From JAVJUV01 sp040220415 (GTDB taxonomy: Bacteria; Pseudomonadota; Alphaproteobacteria; Rhodobacterales; Rhodobacteraceae): DNA of 64,000 bases. Position numbers and translations under genes: made by a program. Numbering within the stretch: position 1 is the first letter of the stretch; each line of letters starts with the position of its first letter. The notes beneath the pieces are model-generated. The model was not told the DNA's origin, made no database searches, and saw nothing but the letters and a program-made list of their open reading frames with translations. This document shows positions 49,950 through 58,748 of the stretch, one piece after another. The DNA is taken from contig JAVJUV010000119.1 of assembly GCA_040220415.1 (NCBI GenBank), positions 67,884 to 131,883 on the forward strand, in the 5' to 3' direction.

Positions 49950-50866
49950 GCGCGCGCCCCGAACAGTCCCGTCGGTCGCCAGATCAGGATCGCGCCCATC
50001 AGGATGTATATCGCCATCGACGACAGCGACGCGCCGACCGACGTGGCCGACGAAGCGTCCATGAACAGCTTGAACACCTCAGGCAGGAAAATGCCCCCCA
50101 GCGTGTCGGTCAGCCCCACAAGCAATGCCCCCACCAGCGCGCCCCGGATCGACCCGATACCGCCGATCACGATCACGACGAAGGCCAGGATCAGCACCGG
50201 CTCACCCATGCCCACCTGCACCGACTGGATCGCGCCCACCATCGCGCCCGCCAGTCCGGCCAGCCCGGCGCCCAGCGCAAATACCAGCGTGTAGAGCTTC
50301 GAGATGTCGATCCCCAGCGCCGCCGTCATCTCGCGGTCATTCTCGCCCGCGCGGATGCGGATGCCGATCCGCGTCTTCAAGATCAGAAGCTCTAGGCCCA
50401 GCGCGATCAGCAGGCCCGCCACGATCAGGACAAGCCGATAAAGCGGATACTGGATTCCGCCCGGCAGCGTCACCGGCCCCGACAGCGCATCGGGAATGTC
50501 CAGGAACAGCGGGAACGATCCGAAGATCCACCGCGTGCCTTCCGAAAAAATCAGGATCAGCGCGAAGGTCGCCAGCACCTGGTCCAGATGGTCCTTCTCG
50601 TAAAGGCGTCGGATCACCACCAACTCCACGATCGCTCCTGCCAGCGCGGCCGCAATCAGTGCGCCCAGCAGCGCCAGCGTGAATGACCCCGTCGCCCCCG
50701 CCACCCAGGCGGCCGCAAAGGCGCCGACCATGTAGAGCGAACCGTGCGCGAGGTTGATCAGACCCATGACCCCGAAGATCAGCGTCAATCCTGCCGCCAT
50801 CAGGAACAGCATGACCCCCAGTTGCAGGCCGTTCAGGACCTGCTCGATGATCAGGATCGTGGACAT
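49946..50866 (-). CDS. livH: Branched-chain amino acid-type ABC permease LivH
   Basis: LivH is the other permease of the pair. The 306 residues begin MSTILIIEQVLNGLQLGVML and include GLTLIFGVMGLINLAHGSLYMVG and GLGGSIRGALVGALLVG-like sequence (here GGIGSIRGALVGALLVGL), both typical of LivH. I chose the ATG at 50866, which lies 1 nt after the stop of the 92-residue gene. Upstream in-frame codons fall in that gene in another frame. Some homologues serve urea or amide uptake. Confidence 0.94.
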   Translation of the reverse strand: MSTILIIEQVLNGLQLGVMLFLMAAGLTLIFGVMGLINLAHGSLYMVGAFAAAWVAGATGSFTLALLGALIAAALAGAIVELVVIRRLYEKDHLDQVLATFALILIFSEGTRWIFGSFPLFLDIPDALSGPVTLPGGIQYPLYRLVLIVAGLLIALGLELLILKTRIGIRIRAGENDREMTAALGIDISKLYTLVFALGAGLAGLAGAMVGAIQSVQVGMGEPVLILAFVVIVIGGIGSIRGALVGALLVGLTDTLGGIFLPEVFKLFMDASSATSVGASLSSMAIYILMGAILIWRPTGLFGARA

Positions 50867-50867
50867 C

Positions 50868-51146
50868 TCAGAGACGCACCACCAAGGCGGTGCCGCAATC
50901 GTTCCAGTCCATTGCGAAACCCAACGCGTCGTCCTTCGGGCCATGGACGCTGGTCGACATGAACCGGTCCGGGTCCGACCCGTCGCCGACGATGATCGCG
51001 TCGATCTCGTCCTCGACCCCGCGCGCACCCTCGCCCCAGATCGCGATCAGCGATATGCCGGAGGCCAGACAGGTCTCGACAAAGGGCGCAAGCGCGGCCC
51101 GGTCGCTCAGCGGAAGTCTCAACACGACTGTGGCGGGGTTCAGCAT
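50868..51146 (-). CDS. 92-residue protein of unknown family in the liv operon
   Basis: The gene starts at an ATG at 51146 (MLNPATVVLRLPLSDRAALA) and ends in ALVVRL one base before livH. It has no signal peptide or membrane helix. The pattern of beta strands and helices (SLIAIWGEGARGVEDEIDAI, IIVGDGSD) could form a small alpha/beta domain. It sits 46 nt after the binding-protein gene. I do not recognise the family. A role in regulating or modifying the transport system is only a guess from position. Confidence 0.75.
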   Translation of the reverse strand: MLNPATVVLRLPLSDRAALAPFVETCLASGISLIAIWGEGARGVEDEIDAIIVGDGSDPDRFMSTSVHGPKDDALGFAMDWNDCGTALVVRL

Positions 51147-51192
51147 GGCGGACAGACGCGCGGCAGCCGGTCGTGCCGCCGCGCATCGCAGC

Positions 51193-52329
51193 TTACATCT
51201 GGCATTCGGCGGCGTAGGGATCGCCGTGATCCTCAAGCACCTTGCCAATGATCTTGTTGGTATAGACGTCGCCTTCCTTGATCACTTCGCGGATGTAGAT
51301 GTCATGAATCGGGTGGTTGTTCGGCCCGAACCGGAAGTCTCCGCGAACGCTGTCGAAATCCGCTTCCTTCAGCGCGGCGCGGAACGCGTCGATGTCCGAA
51401 ATCTCGGCTTTCTCCATCGCGCTGATCAGCAGGTTCGCGGTGTCGAACCCCTGGCTGGCATAAAGCGACGGCAGCCGCCCATACTCGGCCTGGAAGGTCT
51501 CGACGAAGGCCGCGTTGGCCGCGTTGTCCAAATCCTTGTTCCACTGCGATGTGTTCTTCACGCCCAGCGCCGCTTCGCCCACGGCTTGCAGGATACCCTG
51601 GTCGAAGCTGAACGCCGGTCCCACCACGGGAATATCGACGCCGCTTTCGGAATACTGCTTCAGGAACGAGATCCCCATGCCGCCCGGCAGGAAGAAATAG
51701 ACGGCATCGGCACCCGAGGCGCGAATCTGCGCGATCTCGGCGGCATAGTCGGTCTGGCCCAGTTCCGTGTAGATCTCCGATGCGACCTCGCCTTCGTAAA
51801 GCGCCTTGAAGCCGTTCAGCGCATCGGTCCCCGCCGGATAGTTCGGTGCCAGCAGAAAGGTGTTCTTGTAACCGGCTATATTTGCGTACGCCCCGCCGCC
51901 GTTGTGCAGGCTGTCGTTCTGCCAGGCAACGTTGAAGTAGTTCGGATGGCACCCCTTGCCGGCCAGCGGCGACGGGCCCGCATTCGGCGAGAGATAAATC
52001 TTGCCCTGAGCAGTCACGCTCGGCACCACGGCCATCGCAAGGTTCGACCAGATGATCCCGGTCAGAACGTCGACTTTCTCGGACTGGACCATCTTGTCGG
52101 CCAACTGCACTGCAATATCCGGTTTCTGCTGATCGTCCTCGATCACGACCTCGATATCGTCGCGCCCCGACTGCTGGACCGCCAGCAAGAAGCCGTCACG
52201 CACGTCGATACCAAGGCCAGCGCCACCGCCGGACAGCGTGGTGATCATGCCTACCTTGACCTCGGCGGCTGCCGCCTGAGCTGAAACGGCCAGCGCAGCG
52301 GACAAAAGAAGTGTCTTGAATTTCATCAT
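51193..52329 (-). CDS. Periplasmic substrate-binding protein of the liv-type ABC system
   Basis: The 378-residue type I periplasmic binding protein has a signal peptide (about residues 1-22, ending AQAAAAE) and starts KVGMITTLSGGGAGLGIDVRDG, typical of the LivK/amide-binding family (Peripla_BP_6). The ATG pair at 52329/52326 follows GGGGAGACA. It leads the transport operon. It is divergent from pxpB with a 161-nt gap. Its substrate may be an amino acid, amide or aromatic acid; 5-oxoproline is suggested only by the neighbour. Confidence 0.93.
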   Translation of the reverse strand: MMKFKTLLLSAALAVSAQAAAAEVKVGMITTLSGGGAGLGIDVRDGFLLAVQQSGRDDIEVVIEDDQQKPDIAVQLADKMVQSEKVDVLTGIIWSNLAMAVVPSVTAQGKIYLSPNAGPSPLAGKGCHPNYFNVAWQNDSLHNGGGAYANIAGYKNTFLLAPNYPAGTDALNGFKALYEGEVASEIYTELGQTDYAAEIAQIRASGADAVYFFLPGGMGISFLKQYSESGVDIPVVGPAFSFDQGILQAVGEAALGVKNTSQWNKDLDNAANAAFVETFQAEYGRLPSLYASQGFDTANLLISAMEKAEISDIDAFRAALKEADFDSVRGDFRFGPNNHPIHDIYIREVIKEGDVYTNKIIGKVLEDHGDPYAAECQM

Positions 52330-52490
52330 TGTCTCCCCAGTGTTCCGGGCCCCGGGCAGGGCCTTGTCTTTTCTTGAAAGCGTTATTCTATCGCTTGCGA
52401 CAGACTTCAAGGAATGCGCTTGGGTGGCAAGCCGGAAATGACTCTCCCATGTTCCCATCCGCCGCCGACTGTGAGACGTTGCGCCCCATA

Positions 52491-53225
52491 ATGACAGCGC
52501 CCGCGCCCGAAATCCTGCCCCTCGGCCTCGATGGGATTCTTGTCCGCTTCGCCGACACTCTCAGCGAGGCCGCCAATCGGGCCGCGCTCGCCTTTCGCGG
52601 CGAGTTGGAACACGAGCTTCCGACGGGCGTTACCGAAACCGCCACATCGCTCACATCGGTGCTTGTCCGGTTCCGGCCCGGCGAGGTCGCGCGCGCCCGG
52701 CTGGAGGACACGCTGCGGGACCGCCTGACACGGCAGGACTGGTATCACGCACCCCTGCCCGAAGGCCGCACCCTCTGGCGGATTCCGGCGGTCTTCGGCG
52801 GCGAGCACGGCCCACAGCTTGACGAGGTCGCCGAAGCGGCCGGCCTCTCGCCCGATCAGGCGGTGACCGAGATCGCATCGGCCGAGCTTCGCGTCCTCGC
52901 GCTCGGGTTCGCACCGGGACAGCCCTATCTTGGATTTCTGGACGAGCACTGGAACATCCCCCGTCAGACCGAAGTGACGCCCGAGGTGCCACGGGGCGCC
53001 GTCGTTGTCGCCGTCAGGCAGGTCATACCCTTCGCCAACGCCGCCCCGACCGGCTGGCGCCAGATCGGGCGCACCGCCTTCCGCTGCTATGCGCGAAACG
53101 GCTCGCCCCCTATTCCGCTGAAGGCCGGCGACAGCGTGCGGTTCGACCCGGCGCAGGCAAAGGACTTCGCGCGTCTCGCCGACGCCGGCCCGCTGGGCGG
53201 CGCCGTCGCGGAGCCGATCGAATGA
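52491..53225 (+). CDS. pxpB: 5-oxoprolinase subunit PxpB (KipI family)
   Basis: PxpB with PxpC and PxpA hydrolyses 5-oxoproline using ATP. The 244 residues contain the carboxyltransferase domain 1 features PAVFGGEHGPQLDEVA, LGFAPGQPYLGFLD (key FAPGxPYLG) and RGAVVVAVRQVIPF. I chose the ATG at 52491. An in-frame ATG at 52449 would add 14 residues. The stop overlaps pxpC. No pxpA (LamB/YcsF) gene is next to it in the window. Confidence 0.93.
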   Translation: MTAPAPEILPLGLDGILVRFADTLSEAANRAALAFRGELEHELPTGVTETATSLTSVLVRFRPGEVARARLEDTLRDRLTRQDWYHAPLPEGRTLWRIPAVFGGEHGPQLDEVAEAAGLSPDQAVTEIASAELRVLALGFAPGQPYLGFLDEHWNIPRQTEVTPEVPRGAVVVAVRQVIPFANAAPTGWRQIGRTAFRCYARNGSPPIPLKAGDSVRFDPAQAKDFARLADAGPLGGAVAEPIE

Positions 53226-54232
53226 GCGGCCACCTGATCATCGACCGCGCCGGCCCCGGTCTCGGCGTTCAGGATCTCGGACGCCCCCACGGCATTGGTC
53301 TCGGCCTGTCGCGCGGCGGCGCCGCCGACCGGCATGGCTTCCTGATGGGCGCCGCGCTCCTCGGCAACCCGCCCGGCGCTGCGGCGCTTGAGATGACGGT
53401 CGGCGGCGGGCGCTTCCGCGTCGATGCCCCGGTCCGCATCGCGCTCACCGGGGCACACCTCCGGGCCACGATAAACGGCAGCCCCCTCGAGGACCACGCA
53501 ACCTACCGGATGAACCCTGGCGACACGCTCGACATCGGCCCCGCCGAGAACGGCGTCTACGGCTACCTCCATGTCTCGGGCGGGCTTCTGACCGACGAAG
53601 AGCTTGGCGGGCGCGGGCGTCACAGGATCGCCGGCCTCGGCCCCGATCTCGCCGATGGCGACCGCCTGCCGCTGGGCGACGATCCCGAACCCGACGCCCG
53701 GCCCCTTCGCCTGGCGCCCGAGACACCCGGCGCCCAACCTATCCGCGTCATCCCCGGCCCACAGACCGCGCTTTTCCCGCAGGACGCGCGCGACCGGTTC
53801 GAGTCCACCACCTTCACCCGCAGCCCGCGCGGCAACCGGCAGGGCGTGCGCATGGACCAGGACGGCGCGCCTTTCGCCACCGAGGCGCAACTGGGACAGG
53901 TCTCGGATTTCATCTCCGAAGGCGACATCCAGATGACCGGCGACGGCACGCCCTTCGTGCTTCTGACCGAATGCCAGACGATGGGCGGTTACCCGCGGAT
54001 CGGCACCGTCATTCCCGCCGATCTGCCCCGCATCGCCCAGGCGCTCCCCGGCGCGAAGATCCGGTTCCGGTTCGTGAGCTTCGACCAGGCGGAACCGACC
54101 TGGACCAGCGACGAAGACCTCTACCGCGCGTTCCGATCCCGCTGCACGCCCCGCGTTCGCGACCCGCGCGAGATGGCGGATCTCCTGTCCTACGAGCTGA
54201 TCGACCGCCCCCCCGACGACATCGTCGAGTAG
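53222..54232 (+). CDS. pxpC: 5-oxoprolinase subunit PxpC (KipA family)
   Basis: PxpC is the biotin-dependent-carboxylase-like partner of PxpB. The 336 residues include the family start LIIDRAGPGLGVQDLGRPHG, LTGAHLRATINGSPL, YGYLHVSGGLL and GNRQGVRMDQDGAPF. The ATG overlaps the pxpB stop (ATGA), giving the usual pxpBC pair. It ends 4 nt before the convergent phospholipase-D-family gene. As with PxpB, activity would need PxpA from elsewhere. Confidence 0.93.
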   Translation: MSGHLIIDRAGPGLGVQDLGRPHGIGLGLSRGGAADRHGFLMGAALLGNPPGAAALEMTVGGGRFRVDAPVRIALTGAHLRATINGSPLEDHATYRMNPGDTLDIGPAENGVYGYLHVSGGLLTDEELGGRGRHRIAGLGPDLADGDRLPLGDDPEPDARPLRLAPETPGAQPIRVIPGPQTALFPQDARDRFESTTFTRSPRGNRQGVRMDQDGAPFATEAQLGQVSDFISEGDIQMTGDGTPFVLLTECQTMGGYPRIGTVIPADLPRIAQALPGAKIRFRFVSFDQAEPTWTSDEDLYRAFRSRCTPRVRDPREMADLLSYELIDRPPDDIVE

Positions 54233-54236
54233 GCCG

Positions 54237-55793
54237 TCACAGCATCCACTGCACGGGCAGGACGCTCGCGATTGCCACAAACAGCCGCAGCGGCAGCGTC
54301 GTGTTCGGCTCGACGTCATAGGTCACGGCGCTGCCGTCCGCGTTCCCGGCCGTCCACAGCGTGCCGCCACCCTCGTCCCGCGTCACCCGATAGGCCAGGA
54401 CCGGCAATGTCTCGTCCATCCAACCCGAGATCAATCCCGCGACCCGCGGGCTGTCGATCAGCAGCCCCATCTCCGTGTTCAGCCGCCGCGACCGGGGATC
54501 GAAGTTTAGCGATCCGATGAAGGCGCGCTGTCCGTCCACTGCGAAGCTCTTGGCGTGCAGCGCCGCCTTCGACAGCTCCATGATCCCCAGTTCGTTGATC
54601 GTACGCCGCTCGCCGCCGTCGCTGCGCAGTTCGTAGACTTCGACACCGCCACCGACCAGCGCGTCGCGATAGTTGATATAGCCTGCATGAACCATCACGA
54701 CGTCGGTCGCCTCCAGCGAGTTCGTCAGCGTCCGCACACGGACACCGTCCAGGGCGAACTCGGCCATGCGCTCGGTCGCGACCTTCCCGGCGATGAAATA
54801 GGCCGAGATGATGTCGAACGACAACCTGGGTGTTCCCACTTCGCTCATCAGTTTTCGGATCATCAGATCCGAGGCATCCACCAGCCCCAGACCCTTGCCG
54901 GGGTCGTCGCTGAACAACAATACCGGCACCCACTCCAGCGGCAGGCTCCCAGCTTCAAGCTGTTCGATCATCGACGATTGCAGCACGATTTCCGAATACG
55001 CGCGCGCCTGCTCGGTTTCCCGAAATGCCGCGTCGCGTGCCTGCAGCAGCGTGTCTGCGCCCTGCTCCGCGTCGACCAGGCTGGCGACTGGATAGGACGA
55101 TCCGCTGAACCAGTAGCGCTCGAAATCGGCCGACACCTCCACCGCGGCCGGTCCCAACGCCAGAACGTCCAGGTCAAGATACGTGTGCCCGTTTCCCGTC
55201 TCGAAATAGATGTCGCCGATGTTCCGGCCGCCCACGATGGTCGCCACCGCATCCACGGTCAGCGACTTGTTGTGCATCCGCCGGTTCAGCCGGAAGAAAT
55301 CGAATGCATAATTCAACAGCCGATGATCCCGCACCGTGAACGGGTTGAAGACCCGCACCTCTGCCTGGGGCAGCGCATCCAGCGCCGCCAATTCCTGGTC
55401 CAGATCGGGCGTCCCGTTGTCGTCGACCAGCAGTCGTACACGAACGCCGCGCTTCACCGCGTCCTGCAACTCGGCCAAAAGGCGAATCCCGGTCAGGTCG
55501 TCCTGCCAGATGTAATACTGCGCATCGATGGTTTCGGTCGCAGATCGGATCAGCATGACGCGTGCCGCGAATGCATCGGTGCCCCGCTCCAGCGGCAGGA
55601 TACCGGACATGCCGGGATGGACCGCAGCCAGCGGCGCAATGGACTGTCCCAGTTTCGTTGCGTCCGCCGCGGGCCAGCCCTCGCCGGTCCGGGCTTCGGG
55701 AATGTCGGGCAGCGGAAACAACAGTCTCAGCGACACGATTGCGATGGCAGCCACCGCAACCAGGGTCATGACCGCTTTCAGAAGCCTGCGCAT
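54237..55793 (-). CDS. Membrane-anchored phospholipase D / cardiolipin synthase-family protein
   Basis: The 518-residue protein has one N-terminal membrane segment (about residues 6-28) and two HKD active-site motifs: HNKSLTVD with His174, Lys176, Asp181, and HAKSFAVD with His413, Lys415, Asp420. Each is followed by the usual GGRN or GSLN stretch. Such enzymes act on phospholipid phosphodiester bonds, as in cardiolipin synthase C-type proteins. I chose the ATG at 55793. It stands alone and faces pxpC. Confidence 0.9.
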   Translation of the reverse strand: MRRLLKAVMTLVAVAAIAIVSLRLLFPLPDIPEARTGEGWPAADATKLGQSIAPLAAVHPGMSGILPLERGTDAFAARVMLIRSATETIDAQYYIWQDDLTGIRLLAELQDAVKRGVRVRLLVDDNGTPDLDQELAALDALPQAEVRVFNPFTVRDHRLLNYAFDFFRLNRRMHNKSLTVDAVATIVGGRNIGDIYFETGNGHTYLDLDVLALGPAAVEVSADFERYWFSGSSYPVASLVDAEQGADTLLQARDAAFRETEQARAYSEIVLQSSMIEQLEAGSLPLEWVPVLLFSDDPGKGLGLVDASDLMIRKLMSEVGTPRLSFDIISAYFIAGKVATERMAEFALDGVRVRTLTNSLEATDVVMVHAGYINYRDALVGGGVEVYELRSDGGERRTINELGIMELSKAALHAKSFAVDGQRAFIGSLNFDPRSRRLNTEMGLLIDSPRVAGLISGWMDETLPVLAYRVTRDEGGGTLWTAGNADGSAVTYDVEPNTTLPLRLFVAIASVLPVQWML

Positions 55794-56279
55794 ACCCGGT
55801 GAACTCCACACGCATGAACTTGGAAACCCCGGCTTGCGGTTTCTTCTGGCGACAAGCTAACCGGCCTCACCCCCGATGAAAATAGTGCCCAGGCACCCAC
55901 GGACTGCCCACCTGGAAATCGGATTGATGGGGCGGGTCGGCAATCCAAGACAACCGGAACGATACCCAGACGGTGTTTTGCGATCCCGTGCGCCAGACCG
56001 ACAGCTCCGAGGCATGGGACGGCGAACCGCTGGGCAATACCGACTGACCCGCGACATCGGACAGGGAACACCTGCTTAACGCAGCGGTAAGCTTCGTGAA
56101 CGTGCGCACCAGATGTTGTGTGTCCATTGTCTGACCAACCAGAGGCACCGACAAAATACCGACGTGATACCGACGTCCCGATTCACGCTCAGGCCCCGAA
56201 TTTTAAGGCGTTTACGATTTGGGGTGTTCCGCGCAACGCCCTTCGCTCGCACGTTGTGGCAGGACTCTGTTAAGCCCGT
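55794..56279. other. Intergenic stretch with no recognised gene (486 nt)
   Basis: The gap between the phospholipase-D-family gene and the ABC ATPase holds only short frames with no familiar sequence or ribosome-binding site. The G+C is a little lower near 56160-56240 (AATTTTAAGGCGTTTACGAT). I see no repeat, tRNA or insertion sequence. The left part must hold the promoter of the phospholipase-D-family gene. Confidence 0.6.
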
Positions 56280-57011
56280 TCAGAGAACACGGCGCAAGAA
56301 CGCCCGCGTTCGCTCCCGTTCCGGTGCGCCAAAGACCCTGGCGGGCGGTCCTTCCTCGAGAATGACGCCGGCATCCAGAAAGCACACCTTGTCCGCCAGT
56401 TCGCGCGCAAACCCCATCTCGTGGGTCGCCAGCACCATCGTCATCCCCTCTTCCCGAAGCTGGCGAAGCACATCCAGAACCTCGCCCACCAGTTCGGGAT
56501 CAAGCGCCGACGTGATCTCGTCGAACAGCATGATCTCCGGTTTCATCGCCAGCGCCCGGACAATCGCCACCCGCTGCTGCTGCCCCCCTGAAAGCTGGTC
56601 GGGATAGTGCTCCATCCGGTCTTTTAGCCCAAATCTTTCAAAGAGTTGAGTGATCTCCGGCAACAGGGCTTCGCGCGTCATCCCCTTGACCCGCCGCGGC
56701 GCGAGCATGGCGTTTTCGACCGCATTCATGTGTGGGAAAAGGTTGTAGCTCTGAAACACCATCCCGATCCTCTGACGAACCGCCTGAGGGTCAAGTCCCG
56801 GCACCGAGATGTCCTCTCCGTCCAGCCAAATCTCGCCGTCGTCGATGGGTTCAAGCAGGTTCAGACACCTGAGAAGCGTGGACTTCCCGGACCCGGACGC
56901 TCCGATCAGGCAGACCATTTCGCCCTCATCCACGCACAAGTCGATGCCCCTGCACACCTCGTTCGCGCCGAAAGCCTTGCGGACTCCTCTCGCTTCCAGT
57001 TTGGCGGTCAA
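56280..57011 (-). CDS. Polar amino-acid ABC transporter ATPase (GlnQ type)
   Basis: This ATPase powers uptake of a polar amino acid. The 243 residues have Walker A GASGSGKST, the PAAT-family FQSYNLFPHM region, signature LSGGQQQRVAIVRAL, and Walker B IMLFDEITSALDPELVGEVL. The start is a TTG at 57011 overlapping the permease stop (TTGA); no ATG is available before the conserved part. It is the last gene of the three-gene operon SBP-permease-ATPase. Confidence 0.94.
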   Translation of the reverse strand: MTAKLEARGVRKAFGANEVCRGIDLCVDEGEMVCLIGASGSGKSTLLRCLNLLEPIDDGEIWLDGEDISVPGLDPQAVRQRIGMVFQSYNLFPHMNAVENAMLAPRRVKGMTREALLPEITQLFERFGLKDRMEHYPDQLSGGQQQRVAIVRALAMKPEIMLFDEITSALDPELVGEVLDVLRQLREEGMTMVLATHEMGFARELADKVCFLDAGVILEEGPPARVFGAPERERTRAFLRRVL

Positions 57012-57820
57012 GACCGTTCTCTCAACTGCCGCGCCAAAAGGTAATCGGCATACCGCGTCGCCGGAATCGTGACCGCCAGAAAAATCAACGCCGCCCCCAC
57101 GTAAGGCGTGAAGTTCGCCAGTAGCGACTTATAGACGCCAGCCTGCCGGAAGATCTCGACGGGACCGATAAACGACAGTAATGCAACGTCTTTTTGCAGC
57201 GCAATGAACAAGTTCATGTTCGCCGGAACCACCCTGCGGACCGCCTGCGGCAGGATCACGTAGCGCATCGTATCGGCGTTCGAAAGGCCCAGCGACGCCG
57301 CCGCCGACCGTTGGCTCTGATGGATCGATTCGATGCCTGTCCGGAACACCTCGGCCACATACGCCGCATAGGTCAGCACCAGCGCCACGGTGCCCCACAG
57401 GTAGGGCGAATTCCACGGTCTGGGCAGCCCCAGCCCAGGCACACCGAAACCGATCAGGTAGATGACCAGGATCACCGGAACGCCGCGAAAAATGTCCGTA
57501 TAGACCATGCCGAACAGGCGCAGCGGATATAGAGCAGGCGATCTCACATCCCGGGCAAGTGCCACCAGCAGGCCCAACACGAAGATCAGCGGTGCAGACC
57601 ATGCGAAAATCGCCACGTCCAGAAGGAATGCCTCCAAAAGCCCCGGAAAGGTCTTCGCAAAAACATCGGCGTTGAAAAAGCTTTTCTTCACCGCCTCCCA
57701 CCCGGGCGCCAGCGGAATCAGAACGAGCAGGGCAGCAAAAACCGCCAAGGTCGACAACGCGGCGATCGAGTTCGATCGCCGCCTGATCTTCGCTTCGTAT
57801 ACTTGTCGCCTGGTAGCCAA
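57008..57820 (-). CDS. Polar amino-acid ABC transporter permease
   Basis: The 270-residue inner membrane protein is a His/Glu/Gln/Arg/opine-type permease with about five or six membrane segments. The PAAT-family sequences AAYVAEVFRTGIESIHQSQR and AAASLGLSNADTMRYVILPQA are clear. The start is a TTG at 57820, 3 nt after the stop of the binding-protein gene. It is a single permease, so it probably works as a homodimer. Confidence 0.93.
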   Translation of the reverse strand: MATRRQVYEAKIRRRSNSIAALSTLAVFAALLVLIPLAPGWEAVKKSFFNADVFAKTFPGLLEAFLLDVAIFAWSAPLIFVLGLLVALARDVRSPALYPLRLFGMVYTDIFRGVPVILVIYLIGFGVPGLGLPRPWNSPYLWGTVALVLTYAAYVAEVFRTGIESIHQSQRSAAASLGLSNADTMRYVILPQAVRRVVPANMNLFIALQKDVALLSFIGPVEIFRQAGVYKSLLANFTPYVGAALIFLAVTIPATRYADYLLARQLRERS

Positions 57821-57823
57821 GTC

Positions 57824-58639
57824 CTACTCGATGACCGGGACGCCCGTCGTCTCGGACAGCCATTCGGACTCGATGGCTGCCAAGGTACCATCTTCCTTCA
57901 TCGCCATCAGAGCGCCGTCAACGCACTCCCTCAAGGGATTTCCTTCCTCCATCAACAGTCCGAATTCATCCGGGTTCTGACTGCGTTCGGCAGGAAACTG
58001 ACCAAGGATCACGCCGTCCTCCAGAACCACGGCACCGAGGTAGAGGGCGGTGGGCAGGTCGAATAACGCCGCGTCGATCTGATTGGCCTTCATCGCTTCG
58101 ACAACGTCTGCATTGTCCCCGTAAAGAAGCGGCGATTTTTCGGGCTGGATCAGATCGTTCAGCATCGGGACAGCGGTCGTATTGGCATCCGCGCCCCAGA
58201 CAAGGCTCCTAAGCGAGTCGGTCGTCGCCGTCGCTCCGTTATCGACCACCGGCCGTCGTGTCAGGACCGCCATTGCAGCCGAGTAGTAAGGTACCGAAAA
58301 ATCGACGACTTCCTCGCGTTCCTCCGTAATCGAGAACTGCTGGAGATTGAAATCGAAGTTCTTGGCGCCTGGTTGGATCGCCTGATCGAACGAGGAGCGA
58401 ACCCATACCACCTGGTCATCCGCGAACCCCATCCGTTCGGCGACGGCATAGGCCACGGCGGATTCGAAACCTTGCTTCGAATCGGGGGCGTCGTCGATCA
58501 CCCACGGGAAATAGGCCGGATTGCCGGTTGCTATGGTAAGCTTGCCATCTTCCAGGGTCTTCCCGGCGGCGCAATCGTTCTGAGCGAATGCGCCTGTTGC
58601 AAGCAGGGTTACAAGTACTGTCGTGCTGAGACGTTTCAT
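57824..58639 (-). CDS. Polar amino-acid ABC transporter substrate-binding protein
   Basis: The 271-residue type II periplasmic binding protein (SBP_bac_3) has a signal peptide (about residues 1-19, ending GAFAQ) and the domain start LTIATGNPAYFPWVIDD. It carries a disulfide-prone CAAGK near the mature start. FDFNLQQFSITEEREEVVDF is the family hinge region. I chose the ATG at 58639 after AGGGAGTAC. It leads the operon; the ligand cannot be told from sequence alone. Confidence 0.93.
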   Translation of the reverse strand: MKRLSTTVLVTLLATGAFAQNDCAAGKTLEDGKLTIATGNPAYFPWVIDDAPDSKQGFESAVAYAVAERMGFADDQVVWVRSSFDQAIQPGAKNFDFNLQQFSITEEREEVVDFSVPYYSAAMAVLTRRPVVDNGATATTDSLRSLVWGADANTTAVPMLNDLIQPEKSPLLYGDNADVVEAMKANQIDAALFDLPTALYLGAVVLEDGVILGQFPAERSQNPDEFGLLMEEGNPLRECVDGALMAMKEDGTLAAIESEWLSETTGVPVIE

Positions 58640-58748
58640 GATCCGTACTCCCTGAAAATCAGGCACATGCTTGGCTGGCATTGTGGAATTGTCCAGACCC
58701 GGCCTTCCGGGCCTCGATGCAGACTGCGCGGTTTCGCCTACGAACGGA

